64,000 bases of DNA from Fremontodendron californicum (taxonomy: Eukaryota > Streptophyta > Magnoliopsida > Malvales > Malvaceae). The position numbers and the translations under genes are program-made. Below the pieces are notes generated by a model, which ran no database searches, had not been told where the DNA came from, and saw nothing but the letters and a program-made list of their open reading frames with translations. The stretch's first letter is position 1. Every line of letters begins with the position of its first letter. Below, piece by piece: positions 1 to 12,952 of the stretch. The stretch covers positions 10,684,501-10,748,500 of the forward strand of contig JAULJL010000018.1 of assembly GCA_030761205.1 (NCBI GenBank), in the 5' to 3' direction.

Positions 1-34
1 TATGCACTAATTACTTTTTGGTGCATTTTTGCAG

Positions 35-3000
35 TTTGTGCCTGCAGCTTGTGTTTATGGTTCATCTTGGACAGATTGGCATCGCATATTTGCGTGTACA
101 ATGTAAGTGTTTCTTCTGTAAATGCTGGTAACACATTTTTTTTCCATGAGTGTTATGCTTCTTGTTTTTATGTTTGTTCGTTTTGCATGGTATATGAGAC
201 TTGGTATTGTTAATAACTTTGATCTTTTCCATATTATAAATTTATTAGTTGTTTGTGTACCAACCAAAGTAGTCAGTACCGTACCGGTGGACGTACCGTT
301 TTTCTTTTGGTACTGGTACGTACCTGTACCGGTGTGTTTTGGCATTATCATTTCGGGTTTACCGGTATTTTTCAAATATTTTTTCATATATATATATATA
401 TATATATGAATAAAGCTCATTTCTAAGTTTTTTAATAAAATATATATTATATATATGTACAAATATATCTATTACATACATATATATGCTAATACAAAAT
501 TTTAAAATTTTAAATATTTAATATCTAAAATTTTTAATCATAAATAAATAAAATAAATTATTATTAACTAGATTCAATAGCCTAATTTAATAAATATATA
601 TTTTTGAACGAAATTATGAAAAAGTAAAAATTATTATGACTAAAAAGTATTAAGAATTGGTTAAAAAAAGAAAGTGAAAAAAAAAAATTTAATCAAAAAA
701 TCAAAATCTCGTATCAACCGGTACGGGTCGGTATGTACCGGTACATGCTGGTACAGATCGATATAGGTCGGTACCAACCGGTACAAAAACAGAAACGGTA
801 CGATGTTGGTACGTTTTGTTTTTCTTCAAAACTGGTATGTATCGGCCGGTACGACCGGTACCGGTACGGTATTGACTATCATGGTACCAACTCATAGGTG
901 GAACAGCTGGCTTCATTCTTTGAAATATGTTCAACTTTTTCTACAGAGAGATATATTCTTCTCAAATAGCCTACACACAAAGTTTTACCTTCAATTTGGT
1001 GTGTTTGTGTGTGTGGAGGAGGGGGGTGGTGAGTAGAGGTGCAATCGAGCTGAGCCGTGCTCAAGCAGTAAGAAACTCGAGCTCGACTCAAAATTCAAGG
1101 CTCAAAACTCGGCTCGAGCTTGATCAAGTTTCATTTTTAAAGCTCGAGCTCAATTCGAGATAAAATCGAACTGCTCGAGTAGGTTCGATTAGGCTCGTTT
1201 ACCTGGTAAAAAATGAGCTCGATTCACATACTCTACTTCAACCTCGATTATTTGAGCTCGAGTTCGAGTTCAAATGGAGATTTTTTTAATGCTAATTAAA
1301 AATATATATATATTAAAAATAAAAAATCTCGATTAGGCTCACGAGCTACTCGAGTCAAGCATTAAGATACTCGAACTTGGCTCGCTCGATAGCTTTAGCT
1401 GCTCGAGATCGGCTCAACAATGACCGAGTTGAATTCAAGTTTTTTTCGAGCTGAGTCTGAGTAGCTTTTTGAGCTTAGGTACCTGGTTTACACCCCTAGT
1501 ACTGGTAAGTCAAAGAGCTAGCAGTAGGGTGGCCTTTAGAACTTTATAGCAATTTGTTGGCTTAATCATGTTATGGAAAATTTGTGAATCCAAAGCTTGA
1601 GCTCACAGGTTGAAATGAGAGTTAAGTTTCAGAACATGCTGTTTTTAGTATCAAAGCTTTATGGTACATATAGTTAGGTTTGCAATATAAATTGGAGTAT
1701 TATGTAATGTTTTAATAGGAAAGCCGATTATCTGTATAAAGAGGTTGATGTCTTATCCATCTAGGCATTTCGTTTTTACCTGAATAATGTTTGATTGAAA
1801 TACATTTTTCTATGCAAGGGTTTTTGTATGTGCTGATATAGATATTTGATATCATTCTCTTAGGCCAAAGGGATCTTTGGATTTTATGCTTTGTCTACCA
1901 GCACATGGAGCTGTAATTGGAGCTTGGTTTGGTGCTTGGCCTATGCCACTTGATTGGGAAAGGCCTTGGCAGGTACCATCTCCTCCCTTCAATTCCTCGT
2001 GACTTAAAATTCTTGTTTTCACATTAATTTCTAAGTAGCTTGTGTTTTTTTATCATTAATGAATAAACTAGGAATGGATTTCTCATTGTGATCTATGTTC
2101 ATTCCTTGCTCACTTTTTGGATACTTGTTTGATATAATATTACCTTGTTTTTGTCACCCCTCCCCCACTTTGAACCCCTTCTCTTTTATGGTTGGATTCT
2201 TCCATTAAGTTTTTGATGGGATTAATGAATTGAAACCTTAGAATCATTATTTTGAAACTAGTTCATATAAAGAACAAATATCCGTATCCGATACTTACCC
2301 TGATTCTAACATAGATATGGCATATGGACAAGTGGGTTTAACTGCTGGGGGAACAAACAGATGGTACATAACACAAAATATTACTTCAACTTGTCTCCTT
2401 CAAAGAAACTTAATGTTTCGAAGATATTTTTTCAATTAATAGAGCTGATACCCCTTCATCAATGGTATTTGTTAAGCAAGTGAATCTTACAAATGAATTA
2501 CTGAATGTAACTTAAATAGAATGTGAAGAAAGATTCCAGTCCCACTAGAGGGTTGGACGTTGTGTAACTAAATTGTCATCTTCCAGGTATGCCCAAACTT
2601 CTGTATGTATTCTGTTGGACAGATTAATTCAATAGTTTCTGTTCCTCCAGATGCACATGAAGTTGAACTTTAAGGTTGGGAAATTTTTAAAACTTGTTAA
2701 ATGCACTTGATCAATTTGGTTAGATTTTTTTTTTTTTTTGCAATTGTATCTTGGTGGCGTGCGTGAGCCTATATTTCTTGAACAGTCACATTATTCTGGG
2801 GTAATCAAAGTATGCCTTGCCTATTAATCTTGCTTGTTGGAGTGGCATTTTTATCAATGAGTGATTTGAAGAAGTGACTAATGTGATTGTGCTTTGTTCA
2901 CCTTAGGTATGAGGTATATTCAGGCATATCCTTTTGTGGTTGCTGTTATTCTTGTTTTTTATTGTGTATGATTTATTTTTTCTCCATTGGATGGGGTGTA

Positions 3001-4018
3001 AGATCTTTGATCTTGAGGAGTTTAAGATATGTTGATTCCATAGATGAAGTCCAAGAGTCTATCTTCTACTTTCTGTATTTTGAGTATATACGTCCATCAT
3101 TATTCTCACGTATATGGACCAAATGGCACTGCACTTAGGGGCTTTACCGCTTTAGATGGAATTGCATTACTATGTGTAGCTGTGTTTATCATTCGTAGGT
3201 CACTATGATGTACTCTCACAAATTAAGTTACTTGGACTCGGGTGTGAGTGTCGGACACATGTATATGTCCGACACGGGTATGTTCATTTTTTTCCAAGAT
3301 TTTCATGTATTTGGAGGGTTCTTGGAGGATCATATTCTTGTATCCATGTCCGAATATGAGTCGGACACGGGTCTCGAACACGGATACTTCAAGAAAATGA
3401 AGAGTTGAAGCAACATAGCTCACAAAGAGAAAGTATTGTTGTCTCCTTACATTCCGCACCAGATATTAGTGAGTACTAGCATTCAAAAACATCCTATCTG
3501 CAATTAGCGTTGCTGATTCTTGTGGCCTTGTTAATGTACATGTGACATCAGGCGGCTTCAGAAGCCGGAATCGGAATTTATTAGTCTTTAGTGGCTACCT
3601 CCTCTGTTACGACTTATGAATGGAGAAGAAGGGTCTTCACATGACTGTAGTTATGCAAATATGACGGACGGATACTGTTCTATATAGCTTTCTCTTCCTC
3701 TTAGACCATTAAAGCTTAGGCGTATTATTTTTCCTTTATTTTTTTTATTGTCAGGTATTCATGTTTGTTGAGTATCCCTACATAATTGTCGGGTGAGGTT
3801 CATTTGGATTTGACTTGTTTGTTTGGATGTAGCATTGCAGTTAAAATGTATAGAGATTGTGGCTATTAGAGGCTTGATGTTTTTAATCACCTTTTTCTTG
3901 GTAGGATTGGCCAATCTGTGTGAGTTATGGAGCCATGGCTGGTTATGTGGTTGGGATGGTGGGATCCTTTGGTCTTGCAGTTATGCACGGTGGGCGAAAG
4001 CAACTCAAAGCAGAGTAG
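35..4018 (+). CDS. PIGF: GPI ethanolamine-phosphate transferase subunit PIG-F/GPI11, 3' part
   Basis: Last three coding exons: 35..102, 1864..1972 and 3905..4018 (stop TAG 4016-4018). Phases agree (68 nt, then 109 nt, then a phase-0 exon) and all introns are GT..AG. The joined reading contains the family segment LCLPAHGAVIGAWFGAWPMP, then DWERPWQ, and a glycine-rich last hydrophobic segment ending in HGGRKQLKAE. PIG-F is a multi-pass ER membrane protein. It stabilises the PIG-O and PIG-G transferases that add ethanolamine phosphate to the GPI-anchor mannoses. The N-terminal exons lie left of the window. The two introns (about 1.76 and 1.93 kb) are AT-rich, and the first holds two dispersed repeats. 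Nothing in the visible coding part is broken. The family call is confident. The left end of exon 35..102 rests on the preceding gcag acceptor. Confidence 0.88.
257..890. mobile_element. fold-back repeat with GGTACCGGTACGG-rich arms
   Basis: The left arm (257-345, starting near gtaccaaccaaag) and right arm (711-890, ending atcatggtacca) are imperfect inverted copies. Both contain tagtca/tgacta next to accgtaccgg/ccggtacggt. The centre is AT-rich with a short (AT)n. It lies in a PIG-F intron and looks like a non-autonomous DNA element. Superfamily not determined and no clean target duplication seen. Confidence 0.5.
1034..1498. mobile_element. hAT-like MITE, 'gctcgagctcg' family
   Basis: Begins agaggtgcaatcgagctg and ends ggtttacacccctag, giving an imperfect terminal inverted repeat of the RGGGTGYAA type known for hAT MITEs. 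The interior is full of gagctcga motifs in both orientations. The flanking 8-mers tggtgagt (left) and tggtaagt (right, 3 to 4 bases past the end) are one base apart and could be a decayed target duplication. Intronic in PIG-F. Confidence 0.5.
3225..3425 (+). repeat. dispersed 'gtccgacacgg' repeat, copy 1
   Basis: Segment rich in gtcggacac/gtccgacac, running into catgtccgaatatgagtc and then atacttcaagaaaatgaa. A diverged copy in the opposite orientation is at about 63480-63660. It lies in the second PIG-F intron and is probably a SINE- or MITE-like dispersed repeat. Confidence 0.5.
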
Positions 4019-5705
4019 ATCATACTCTTTTATTTCTTTTCACTTTCCCTTTGCTGAGTCTTGGTAGTTTATTCATCCATATTTGAGTTATGGAGCAATG
4101 CCTGCTTTAGTTGGCTTGTCAGATTTTGCGGATTCTTCTACTTATTTTTTTTTCTTTTTTAATAATTGAAGTTGTTAAGGATTAAATTCTGATGACTTAA
4201 TTAAGAATAGATCCGGTAATATTGGATATCATACTAGCAAGAAACAGAAAAAATAATTAAAACATAACACGACATCGAAAAAAACACGAACACGAGATTA
4301 ATACATGAACATGTTAAATTTATATAACATAAATTATTTACATGTAAAAATTTATAGAAATATAAAATATTTTAAATACGTTTATGATATAAAAAAAATA
4401 TACGAATACGACATGAATATAAGAATTGTCAGGTCTGATTAAGAGTTTAACATTATAGCAATTATTGTACTTATTCTTTCATATATGAAGTTGATTTTAG
4501 TTTTCAAGATTTATCTTTCTCTCCTCAGCCCTCTCCTTTAAATCATGTGCTCTCTAGTAAATTGTCCTTATTACTCCTTACAAATTAACCTACAGAACTC
4601 TTTTCTAGTTAATATAAGAAAAAAAATAAAAATTCTCGTCTTTAATTTTTATTAAATAAAAATATATTGGAAAAAACTATGTTCATCCCTTTATTTTAAG
4701 AAAATAAAACTTTATTTAAAGTTTTAAAACAATTAAAAATTTTTGAAAAATCATTTTTATGTATATTTTAATAATATTTAAATTTTAAAATTTTAACAAA
4801 TATTATTTTATATACTTATTTAAATATTTAAATTAATTATTATATAAGTTTATAAAATTATTTATTATATTAAATAAATACATAATTTAAAAACTTTTAA
4901 ATAAAAAATAATAGAGTTAAAAAATAAATAATTTACAAACATCTAAATAAAAAATAAATAAAAAAACAATTGAAAAAAAAAAAAAAAGAGAGAGTTAAGG
5001 TAGGAAATAATTCTCATTGCAGCTCCAGTTGCTAAATTGAACCCTTGCTTAGAAAGGAAGTGCAGTGTAATTGTATCGTGGGGTATAATTCAAATGCACA
5101 TATAATTGGTGTAAAATATTTTTAAAAAAAAGGTTAGAATTTCATCGTATTTTGAATAGGTTGAAAAAGAATTTTAGAACTTGATTTTTTTTTTTTCTTT
5201 TAAAGGAGAGACAGATGGTCACTAATCTAAAGGATGTTTTGTCTTTAATTTTTTTTCTTTTTGTTAATCCATGCATATAAAGGTGAATTGAGCACGTTAA
5301 TTCATGTTAAAGAAGTTAAGTTAGTGAGGTAGAGGAGTTGTTAATTTTCAAAATTAATTGGAATTAAATTAGGGTAGGTCCAAAATTTGTTTTGAATCCT
5401 GAGTGAGCCAATCAAATTCGGGCTCTAGTCCCTAAAAGTTTTAGTCTATTCACCCACATTCACACATTTACAAGTAACATTAATCGGATCGCTAAAAGAA
5501 ACTTTTATGTACAATTTTAATTTCTTAAGAGACCTTAACTCAATTATGGTACCTACTACCTAAGATTGGTGAGATAATCCAAACATCTTGAATGTGCTGT
5601 TAAAAGCTATTCCTTTTCATAAAAATAAACAAATTTATATCTATATCTATATATGCCATTAAACATAAAAACTTTGTGATTAAGGCACACTTGTTAAGAA
5701 GAGGA

Positions 5706-5746
<41 letters not shown>

Positions 5747-5955
5747 ACAGTAAATAAATTTAAAAAATTGTTATGCTTTTGTTCTCAATCATCAACTTTA
5801 TCTGATTTATCACTATGTTGCTTTACTCCGCGTTGGGATTTGTTTGTTGAATATGGTATGTATCTAACATGAATTGAATAAATTTATTTCTTTTAAAGTT
5901 TTTTTGGTCAAAAAATAATATTATGTGCACTTGACATAAGTCAAATTGGAATATT
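4019..5955. other. AT-rich intergenic DNA downstream of PIG-F
   Basis: No coding sequence recognised. At about 4200-4440 there is a dispersed 'cacgaacacgag...tacgaatacgacatgaatata' repeat that recurs in diverged form at about 12530-12715. The rest is long A/T runs and an (AT)n microsatellite at about 5711-5744. Confidence 0.55.
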
Positions 5956-5959
5956 TAAA

Positions 5960-7205
5960 AAAGAGGATAATGTCACTTTTGAAATTTATCAAATTTGTCG
6001 ATATGATATTTATATTTTAAAAATGTCTATTTTTATACTTAAAGTTTCACTCTGTATGCGATTGTAATATCTGTCAATAATACCGTTAAATATTGGTGAC
6101 ATAATTTTTGTATCCAATGAAATTTGACACGTGGTATCATATAATTATGCCACGTGTAATAACATAAAAATTATTATTTTAATTTCTAAAACGACATAAT
6201 GATGTCACGTACATTAACTTAAAAAATAAAAAAATAACAAAATAAAAAATAAAAAAATAAAAAATAAAAAATGTTTTCGTTTTTTTATAAAGCGGATTGA
6301 TAGCGGAAAGAAGGGAGTGCGATAGGGCATCATCTATCCGGGTCGGTGCCGGACTCCTTTGTGAATCAGTCCCTTTCCTTGTCTTCAAGAATTCGGTTAG
6401 TTGATCGATAAAGCGGCAGAACTGTAAAGCTTAGCCTTGAGTTGGACTGCGGTCGCGCGAAACTGGTATCCTCAGACTGCCTAAGATACTTTCCGACTGT
6501 CGAAGGAAGTTAACTTTTTGGTGACCATACAGGCATTAATTTTATTGATACTCTTTGACTTAAAGATCTTTATATTTGACTAGTTAAGGCGTTCGATCAT
6601 CTGTCGGTGAGGTCGACCGACTAAGTTAAAGCTTGATTAAATCTCGTTATTTTGAGATCAAGTCCAATTTCTCTTCGGTAACGTCTAAAAAAATAAAATA
6701 TTTTAATTTCATATTTTAGTTTTTTGTTATTTTTAATAAATATTTTTTAAAAGAATTAAATAATAAAATTTTTAATTTCATATTTAATTTTTATTATTTT
6801 TAAAAATAACTTTAAAAAAAAAAAATCAGATATTCTAAATTGTTTAACAAGTAATTTTAATATTTTAAAAATAATTTTAGTTAAATATTTTAATTTTGTA
6901 ATTTTTTAAATTAAAATAAATATTAATTTTTAAAAATATTTTTTTTAATTTCTTTTATAAAATTAGATATTAATATAATTTTAAAATATTTTTTTTTTAC
7001 AAAAATTTATATATTAATTTTTAAAAATTAGGTATTGCCACGTGTTATCACTTGATTAATCAATGCCACATCATCATCTATATTTAACGGTGTTAAGTCA
7101 ATGTATGAGATTGATACATGATTTAATAGTACAAGTATCATATTAAATATTTTTAAAATAGAGGTATCATATTGATAAATTTAATAGATTTGTCTATTGT
7201 CATAC
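5960..7205. mobile_element. long fold-back element with an internal GC-richer insert
   Basis: The left arm (about 5964-6160: aaatttatcaaatttgtcga, then ttaaatattgg, then gacacgtgg) is an imperfect inverted copy of the right arm (about 7030-7200, reading inward on the other strand: aaatttatcaatatgatacc, then gttaaatatagatg, then cacgtgg). Between AT-rich subterminal zones lies a distinctly GC-richer block at about 6270-6690, unlike its surroundings. The layout fits a non-autonomous Mutator-type element carrying captured DNA. I did not find a clean target duplication. Confidence 0.5.
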
Positions 7206-7984
7206 AAGATGAACTTTCCTCTACCAGAGGTTGCCACTTATTCGGCAAGCCGAGGGTGTTTTCAGCCCCATAGTGAACTTATAAATCAGATATTGCTTAT
7301 TACAAGGTCGTATATATATGTATTGATTTCAGGAGAAGCGTACATAGTTATAAGCAATTTCCCATAGATCTAGACTCTAACCTTTAGCTAAGAATGGCCA
7401 TTTGCCACATAATAATATTTGATTAGATAAAGTACTGTTCATAGCTTCTTTTTTTAAGGTCAGTGATGCCTGTTTTAGAAGATTGAGTAAGCTTCAAGAA
7501 GCTTGGAAATAAACTACAAATGATGTTTTAATGATTTTATGTTATAGAAGTTTTTTTTTTTTTTTTTTTTTTTATCCTCTTGAAAAAAGGTAACAAAAAA
7601 CAAACCATTGACTTTATGAATTTTCTTTTAAGTGCAAAAAGAAAAATCTCCATTGAACTAACGTAGAGCAGCAGTACTACTTATTGTACAATCAAAGCAA
7701 AGAACCGCAGGAATTTACAAAGCAAGCATGAAAAGGACCGTAGAGAGAAGATAACAGCTTATGGCAATCAGAACTTCAGCCGACTTCCCCTTACTCCAAA
7801 ACTCAATTATATATGTTGTTACCAGAAGCTTCCTATTGGTGGCCACCAACTTTGCCTGTAAGGAAACATGTTAAATTATATCGAGTTCCTAGCCCTTCTA
7901 GGTTGAATGCCTATTGAAGAAAGCCATCTATAGTTCCTAATCTTATAGTTAAAGATAGCAGCATTTATCCCAACAAGTAAACGT

Positions 7985-8255
7985 CTCATTTCGAGTTCGA
8001 ATTATTTTCAAATTCGGATTAGATTTGAATTCGGATTGTTGATTTTTTTGGTCAAATCAAGTTAAATTAGGTTTAAATTCGAATAGATTAATCAGATTTT
8101 TCGAGTTCGAATCAAAATTGACAGATCTATTTCGGATTCGGATCATTTTCAAATTAAATTTGGATTGTTGATTTTTTTGAGCAAACCAAGTTAGATTAAG
8201 TTTAAATTCGAATAAATTAATCAGATTTTTCGAATTCGGATCAAAAGGCAAACTC
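7985..8255. repeat. tandem repeat, two units of about 126 bp
   Basis: Two adjacent diverged copies contain cggattgttgatttttttgg/tttggattgttgattttttt and end in taatcagatttttcgarttc. Both units share several 15-20 bp blocks. Lies downstream of the minus-strand ASG1-type gene. Confidence 0.6.
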
Positions 8256-8664
8256 CTATGGCCTAATTAAATGCACCCCATAAAAAAATATCCGTTTCCC
8301 GAGCATTTGATCTCTGTATATTACATAATGCATGTGCTGACATATTGAGCTATTGTATTTTATACAGCAAGTTGATCATCAAGGTGAAAAGGTAGTTGGT
8401 GACCAGAAGGAGCAATGTTTTCCTCCCAAAATGGACTAAAAATTACTTATGCTATTAGACATAGAAAATAGATACAAACATAGCCAGAAGAGTTTCACTA
8501 ATATTTACAAAAGGTAATATGGAGAACACCAAACACAGATTCTAGTATGAACATGGATTCTTCATCAGCATTAGTTTCAGAATCCTCTCAAGCTTTATAA
8601 GTTTAGTTAGCAGCCTTCAAACACTCTTCTTACTCTTGTAGATGGAAAAGCTTTAGGTTTATTA

Positions 8665-11600
8665 CTATCTAGCTTCAATATCAGAATCTTCTATGATGTT
8701 GAACAAAAACTGTGGCAGTGAAGCAATCCTGGGAAGATTAAGAAGATCCCCTACTGAGTCCTTCCTCGACATTGCCAGCGGGCACTCGGAGCCAGAAACA
8801 TCATTGGATTCATCCATCGGTACAGGAAAACCCTCGGATGTCTTACCATCACGTGCTGATGCAGAGACTGAGCTGCCTTCAACATTTTCACCATAATCAA
8901 GCTCATCAACAGAATCATCTTCTTTGGTTTGAAAATTTGATGCCATGGCAGAATCCTTCTGCAGAAGACAGCAAAGAGAATTGACCCTAGACATGAGACA
9001 CTGTTCATCAAAGGCTGATGAATGCTGTGAGTCATTGAGCAAGTATTGTGTAATCTCCTCCAAAATGTCTCGGCTCTGTAGGTCATCACTTGAAGATGTC
9101 ATATGTTCAGAAATGCAATTTCCAATATGATTCACTAGATCACTCATCGACATGGATTCAGGAAGTCCAGGAAATCTAATCTGATCCCATTGACTGAGCA
9201 ACTTTCCTTCCTTGGCCGTGCTGCCTCTAATTTCTTCAATTGCAAGAAAAAGACAAGTTAGTGTGAAATGTTAGGTAGTGCCTATCACATCATTACGAAC
9301 TCCATATGAACAACATACACTATCCTAATTCCTAAGGACTACTACATTATAAATGAAACATAAAAAAGACGATTACATTATGGATGAACAATAAAAAATG
9401 AGCAATAAGAACAGCTCAGAATGTACTTCTATGTTAACAGAGCCACATCTAACAAACAAATAAGAATCCGTCCCTTGAGTTACTTTATAAAATGCATTAC
9501 AGGTTTTTCTGGAGTCCATCATATATAAACATGGATTCCTTCGGAATTCACATTCTTCATGTTGTTAAAAGTAACAAGATTTATAACGTATTCTTCAGTT
9601 TACTCGTCACTCAGAGCTATTCTCAAAAAAGTGACAATTTAGAAGGCAAGCATATATAAAAGCACTTTTTTTTTTTGGAAGAGGTGGTTTACCCACAGTG
9701 GTGCAATCATATTAATGTTCCAGAATTTTGCCATTACCAACAACTGACTCAAGCTACAAATCATTTGAAAAATTAATAAATATACTCATTGGCAGTTGCA
9801 GAGCTCAAATGAACAGACATAGAATTGTAATAATCAGATCATAATACCAATGTAACCATATGAGAAGGAAAACTATGTTAATTATCAGGAAGGCAAGTAA
9901 TTGTGCTCTAAATAACAGGGTCTTAAGCATACAACAAGACCAAGACTGATAACCATCCTCCTTGCTAAAGACTCCATTCACTACTGCCAAAAATGATAAA
10001 ATGTAGGAATGATCTTGTCATTGCATAAAAATGTCGTTCTAAAATGATATCAAAAATACCAATATTCTTGGTTCATAATTTCACCTGAGCTAGATGATGG
10101 AGTTCCCTGGCAAAAAATTTCAGCAGCTCTACCACTAAAATCTTGCTCATTTTTGCAGGAAGAAGATTGACCAGCAGATGGTGATGATGGATCCTGCAAC
10201 CCAAAGATAGTAGGTCTCTCCTCACTTTTTAACTCAACCCCATGGCCAGCTTCATTTGAATCATTGAAACCAGATATCCTGGGTTCAAAATATGGTGATT
10301 CTAACCAAGTTTCTGGCTGTTTACTTAGGAAGTTTAGACGAGGATCACATTGAATAAGTTTCTCAAAATGCTTCCCTAAAAGGCCCTGCGGGCACTGTAG
10401 GAAATGTTGCCTGTGACAAAATAAAGAATGCATCATTATTAAAGGACATTCAATGCCCATATGATATAACGTTTGACAATTGAGTCAACGATCATATGAT
10501 CAAGGTCAACTAAAACGATAGAACTCAAATTCAGTTGCATCACCAACACAATGTCAGAAGTAAATTCACTTCAATCATCTGCTGCTGCTAGAAACTAAAA
10601 AGCTTAACAATAGTACCTGTGTATGCTTGCTTGTCCAGCAGTAAAATCTGATGTTTCTTGCCATAGAGTATGCTTCCTAGGTTGTGGACTTGTCTCCCTA
10701 AAGAAAAGTGGCTGTCTTGCCAACTGTAGCAAACAACAATTTTCTCTAAAATCAGTATTACATCAGAATATTTACAATTATCAGAAGATAATATTTAAGG
10801 AAGAACAACTTAAAGCAGATTTTTCCTATAACTTTTTTCCTATTCCCAATTATGAAGAAACGACAGCTTAAGGCATAAGTTGAATTACCACTACATCTAA
10901 GGTCCCCGGTCCATCATCAGGATAATTTGCCTTGATAGCTACAATATCTGACCACTGAATTTCAATTTTGTTCTTGAGTCCACCATCAAGCACTTCCCAT
11001 ACAAGCTTGTGCTTAGCAAAGTAACATTTTGCCACCAAATCCCCTTCATATCTTGACTTATACTACAACCAAGCAAAACCTCAGTCAGTTCAAACTCAAC
11101 AGCAAAACACATCATATTCCTTATCCAAACACAACACAAGAAAAAGAAATCATGAAAAATACCTCCCAAGAACCGATTCGCAACATAGAAGCTGGAAAAT
11201 TCGAGGCCTTGAGCTTGTCCTGTATGCCGGAAACTCCCTCCCTATCTTTCTTCTTAAGAGCTGTTAGCTTATTGGCATTTTGTTGTGAAAGTTTCATTTG
11301 AATCAAGTCCAAAAAAGATGGACTCTTTTTCAGACGCAAGCCAAGTGGACTTGGCTCATCAAGTGGATCGTATAATGATGGTTGGATTGGAAAATTCCCA
11401 CTTTCAATATTACCCTCCTGCTCAGACAAACAAATCCAAGCAAAAACATAGCAAACAAGTTGCAAAAATCAGATTCAAGACAATAAAAAAATGCAAAACT
11501 GATAAAAACTAAACAAAGAAAAAAAACAACAACAGCAGCAACAAAATTCCAAAAAAAAAAGGAAAGGTTTTTTGAGCTTAAACCCATAATAGAAACAAAC

Positions 11601-11793
11601 CCAGGGATGAAATACCAAAAAAGAAACCTTAAAAATGAGGGGAAAAAGACGAAAATCCATATAAACTTTATACCTGTAAAGAAGGGTCAAGTTTTGATAT
11701 TTTTGTGTGCAGAGGAGCCAACTCATCTTCCGAGGCTTCTTCCACTTCCAGTTTCACAGCTATCCTTTTCCCTGAACTCATCAACTGCACCAT
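8665..11793 (-). CDS. ASG1: ASG1-type (ALTERED SEED GERMINATION 1) conserved plant protein
   Basis: Six coding exons on the minus strand: 11674..11793, 11163..11417, 10889..11062, 10617..10723, 10085..10410 and 8665..9233. They total 1551 nt (516 aa plus stop), with consistent phases and GT..AG introns. The start is the ATG at 11793, in an open stretch with no earlier in-frame ATG seen. The conserved core is exon 3 (about residues 126-183), with segments YKSRYEGDLVAKCYFAKHKL and WEVLDGGLKNKIEIQWSDI. It reads like a plant-specific DNA/nucleotide-associated fold, and I recognise the ASG1 family from it. The C-terminal half is Ser/Asp-rich and probably disordered, ending LPQFLFNIIEDSDIEAR. Arabidopsis ASG1 is linked to ABA-dependent seed germination and salt responses, but its biochemical activity is not established. 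The gene looks intact. Family call fairly confident, orthology inferred. Confidence 0.8.
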
Positions 11794-11924
11794 TTCATCA
11801 TAGCTTTCTTCTTTTTCTTTAAGGATTTTTTGTTTGGCTTTGCTTCTTCAATACTCTGCAGAGTCTGAACAAAAAACCAAAGTATCTTTTTTTTCAACAG
11901 CAATGGCTGGCTAGTTGGCGGCCT

Positions 11925-12255
11925 CAGTGCACGTGCCAAGTAGAATCGCCACGTGTTTTTTTCGATAACACCGCTGGACCGTGGACTTCTTAAATGACGA
12001 AAATGACCTCTGCTTTTCGACGGATGCCTCGGTTCCCCGGGGTTGATTTTGTCATTAAAGTGACGTCAGCTGTTTTGGAGGGTTTCAGCCGGAGTGGATT
12101 GAGTCACGTGTCGGCACGTGCGGTGGGGTTTAAATGGATAAAGTGTGGGGCCCAAGGATTCGTGAACCGTGAACGTTCTTGAGTGGGACTTAGGTCTTTT
12201 GTCCATATTCTTTTTTGCGGAAAAGCCAGCGATTGGGTGAGATTGACACGTGGAG
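11925..12255 (-). promoter_or_regulatory. cluster of ACGT/G-box (ABRE-like) motifs upstream of the ASG1-type gene
   Basis: Within about 330 bp upstream of the start there are at least five cacgtg-type hexamers: gcacgtgcc (about 11930), gccacgtgt (about 11949), tcacgtgtcggcacgtgcgg (two, about 12103-12122) and gacacgtgg (about 12246). This palindromic core binds bZIP/ABF and bHLH factors. The density fits an ABA- or stress-regulated promoter and agrees with what is known of ASG1. It is also possible that some serve an unrecognised plus-strand promoter. Confidence 0.5.
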
Positions 12256-12519
12256 GAGGGAAACGTCGGACGGTGAAATGGGATTCCCCGTGAATGTTTT
12301 CAATTTGGATTTGTCATCTTTGACTATGAGTTGACTCAATATCTTTCCTATACTATTATTGTTTTCGTCTTTTAGGATTGTCATCCAACTCCTACCCTCT
12401 CTCTCACGGCAATTCTCGCCTTCTTTTATCACTTTCTTTCAATTGTACTGATTAAACACACTCATTAAACCAAACTACCTCAATTAATGTCCATTAATAC
12501 ATTAGCTAGAAGTAGAAGA

Positions 12520-12720
12520 GAAAGCATAGATATTGGACGATATGATATGAAAAAAAATATGAACATGGTATAAATATATGAATATATCAAAATTTAAATA
12601 ACACAATTATTAACACGTTAAAATTTATATTAATATAAAATATCTTAAACATGATTATGACACGAAAAATAAACGAGTACGATACAAATACACGAATTAT
12701 CAAATCTGTTAAATATAAAG
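12520..12720. repeat. dispersed repeat related to about 4200-4440
   Basis: Shares the series aaaatttatattaatataaaat, aacatgattatgacacgaaaa, aatacacgaattatcaaatctg with the copy near 4200-4440 (same order and orientation, diverged). Class not determined. Confidence 0.45.
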
Positions 12721-12769
12721 AGGTAGCCAATACCAACTAACACTTTTTTTTTTTTTACAAATATTAATA

Positions 12770-12952
12770 GAGTTTTGTTAACGATTGCCTTTAGGACACT
12801 CTTTAAGGTTAATTATTATTATTTATTGTAATAACATTGTATTAAATGCAGTAATTAATAACTTTATTCATCATTTTCAATGCATTGAATAAAAATATTA
12901 TTATATATAATAATTTTAAAAAGTGCCCTAAAAACACTTGTTAGTAAAATCC
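12770..12952. mobile_element. small Mutator-type MITE with 9-bp TSD
   Basis: 183-bp element with imperfect terminal inverted repeats of about 40 bp (gagttttgttaacgattgcc against ggattttactaacaagtgtt). It is bounded by the exact 9-bp duplication atattaata at 12761-12769 and 12953-12961. The 9-bp TSD and fold-back form indicate a MULE-derived MITE. The same terminal motif is at 58020. Confidence 0.75.

Noticed and set aside
122..409. Short open frames over the ccggtacc repeat
   Set aside because: Lie in a PIG-F intron within a dispersed repeat. Composition explained by the repeat.
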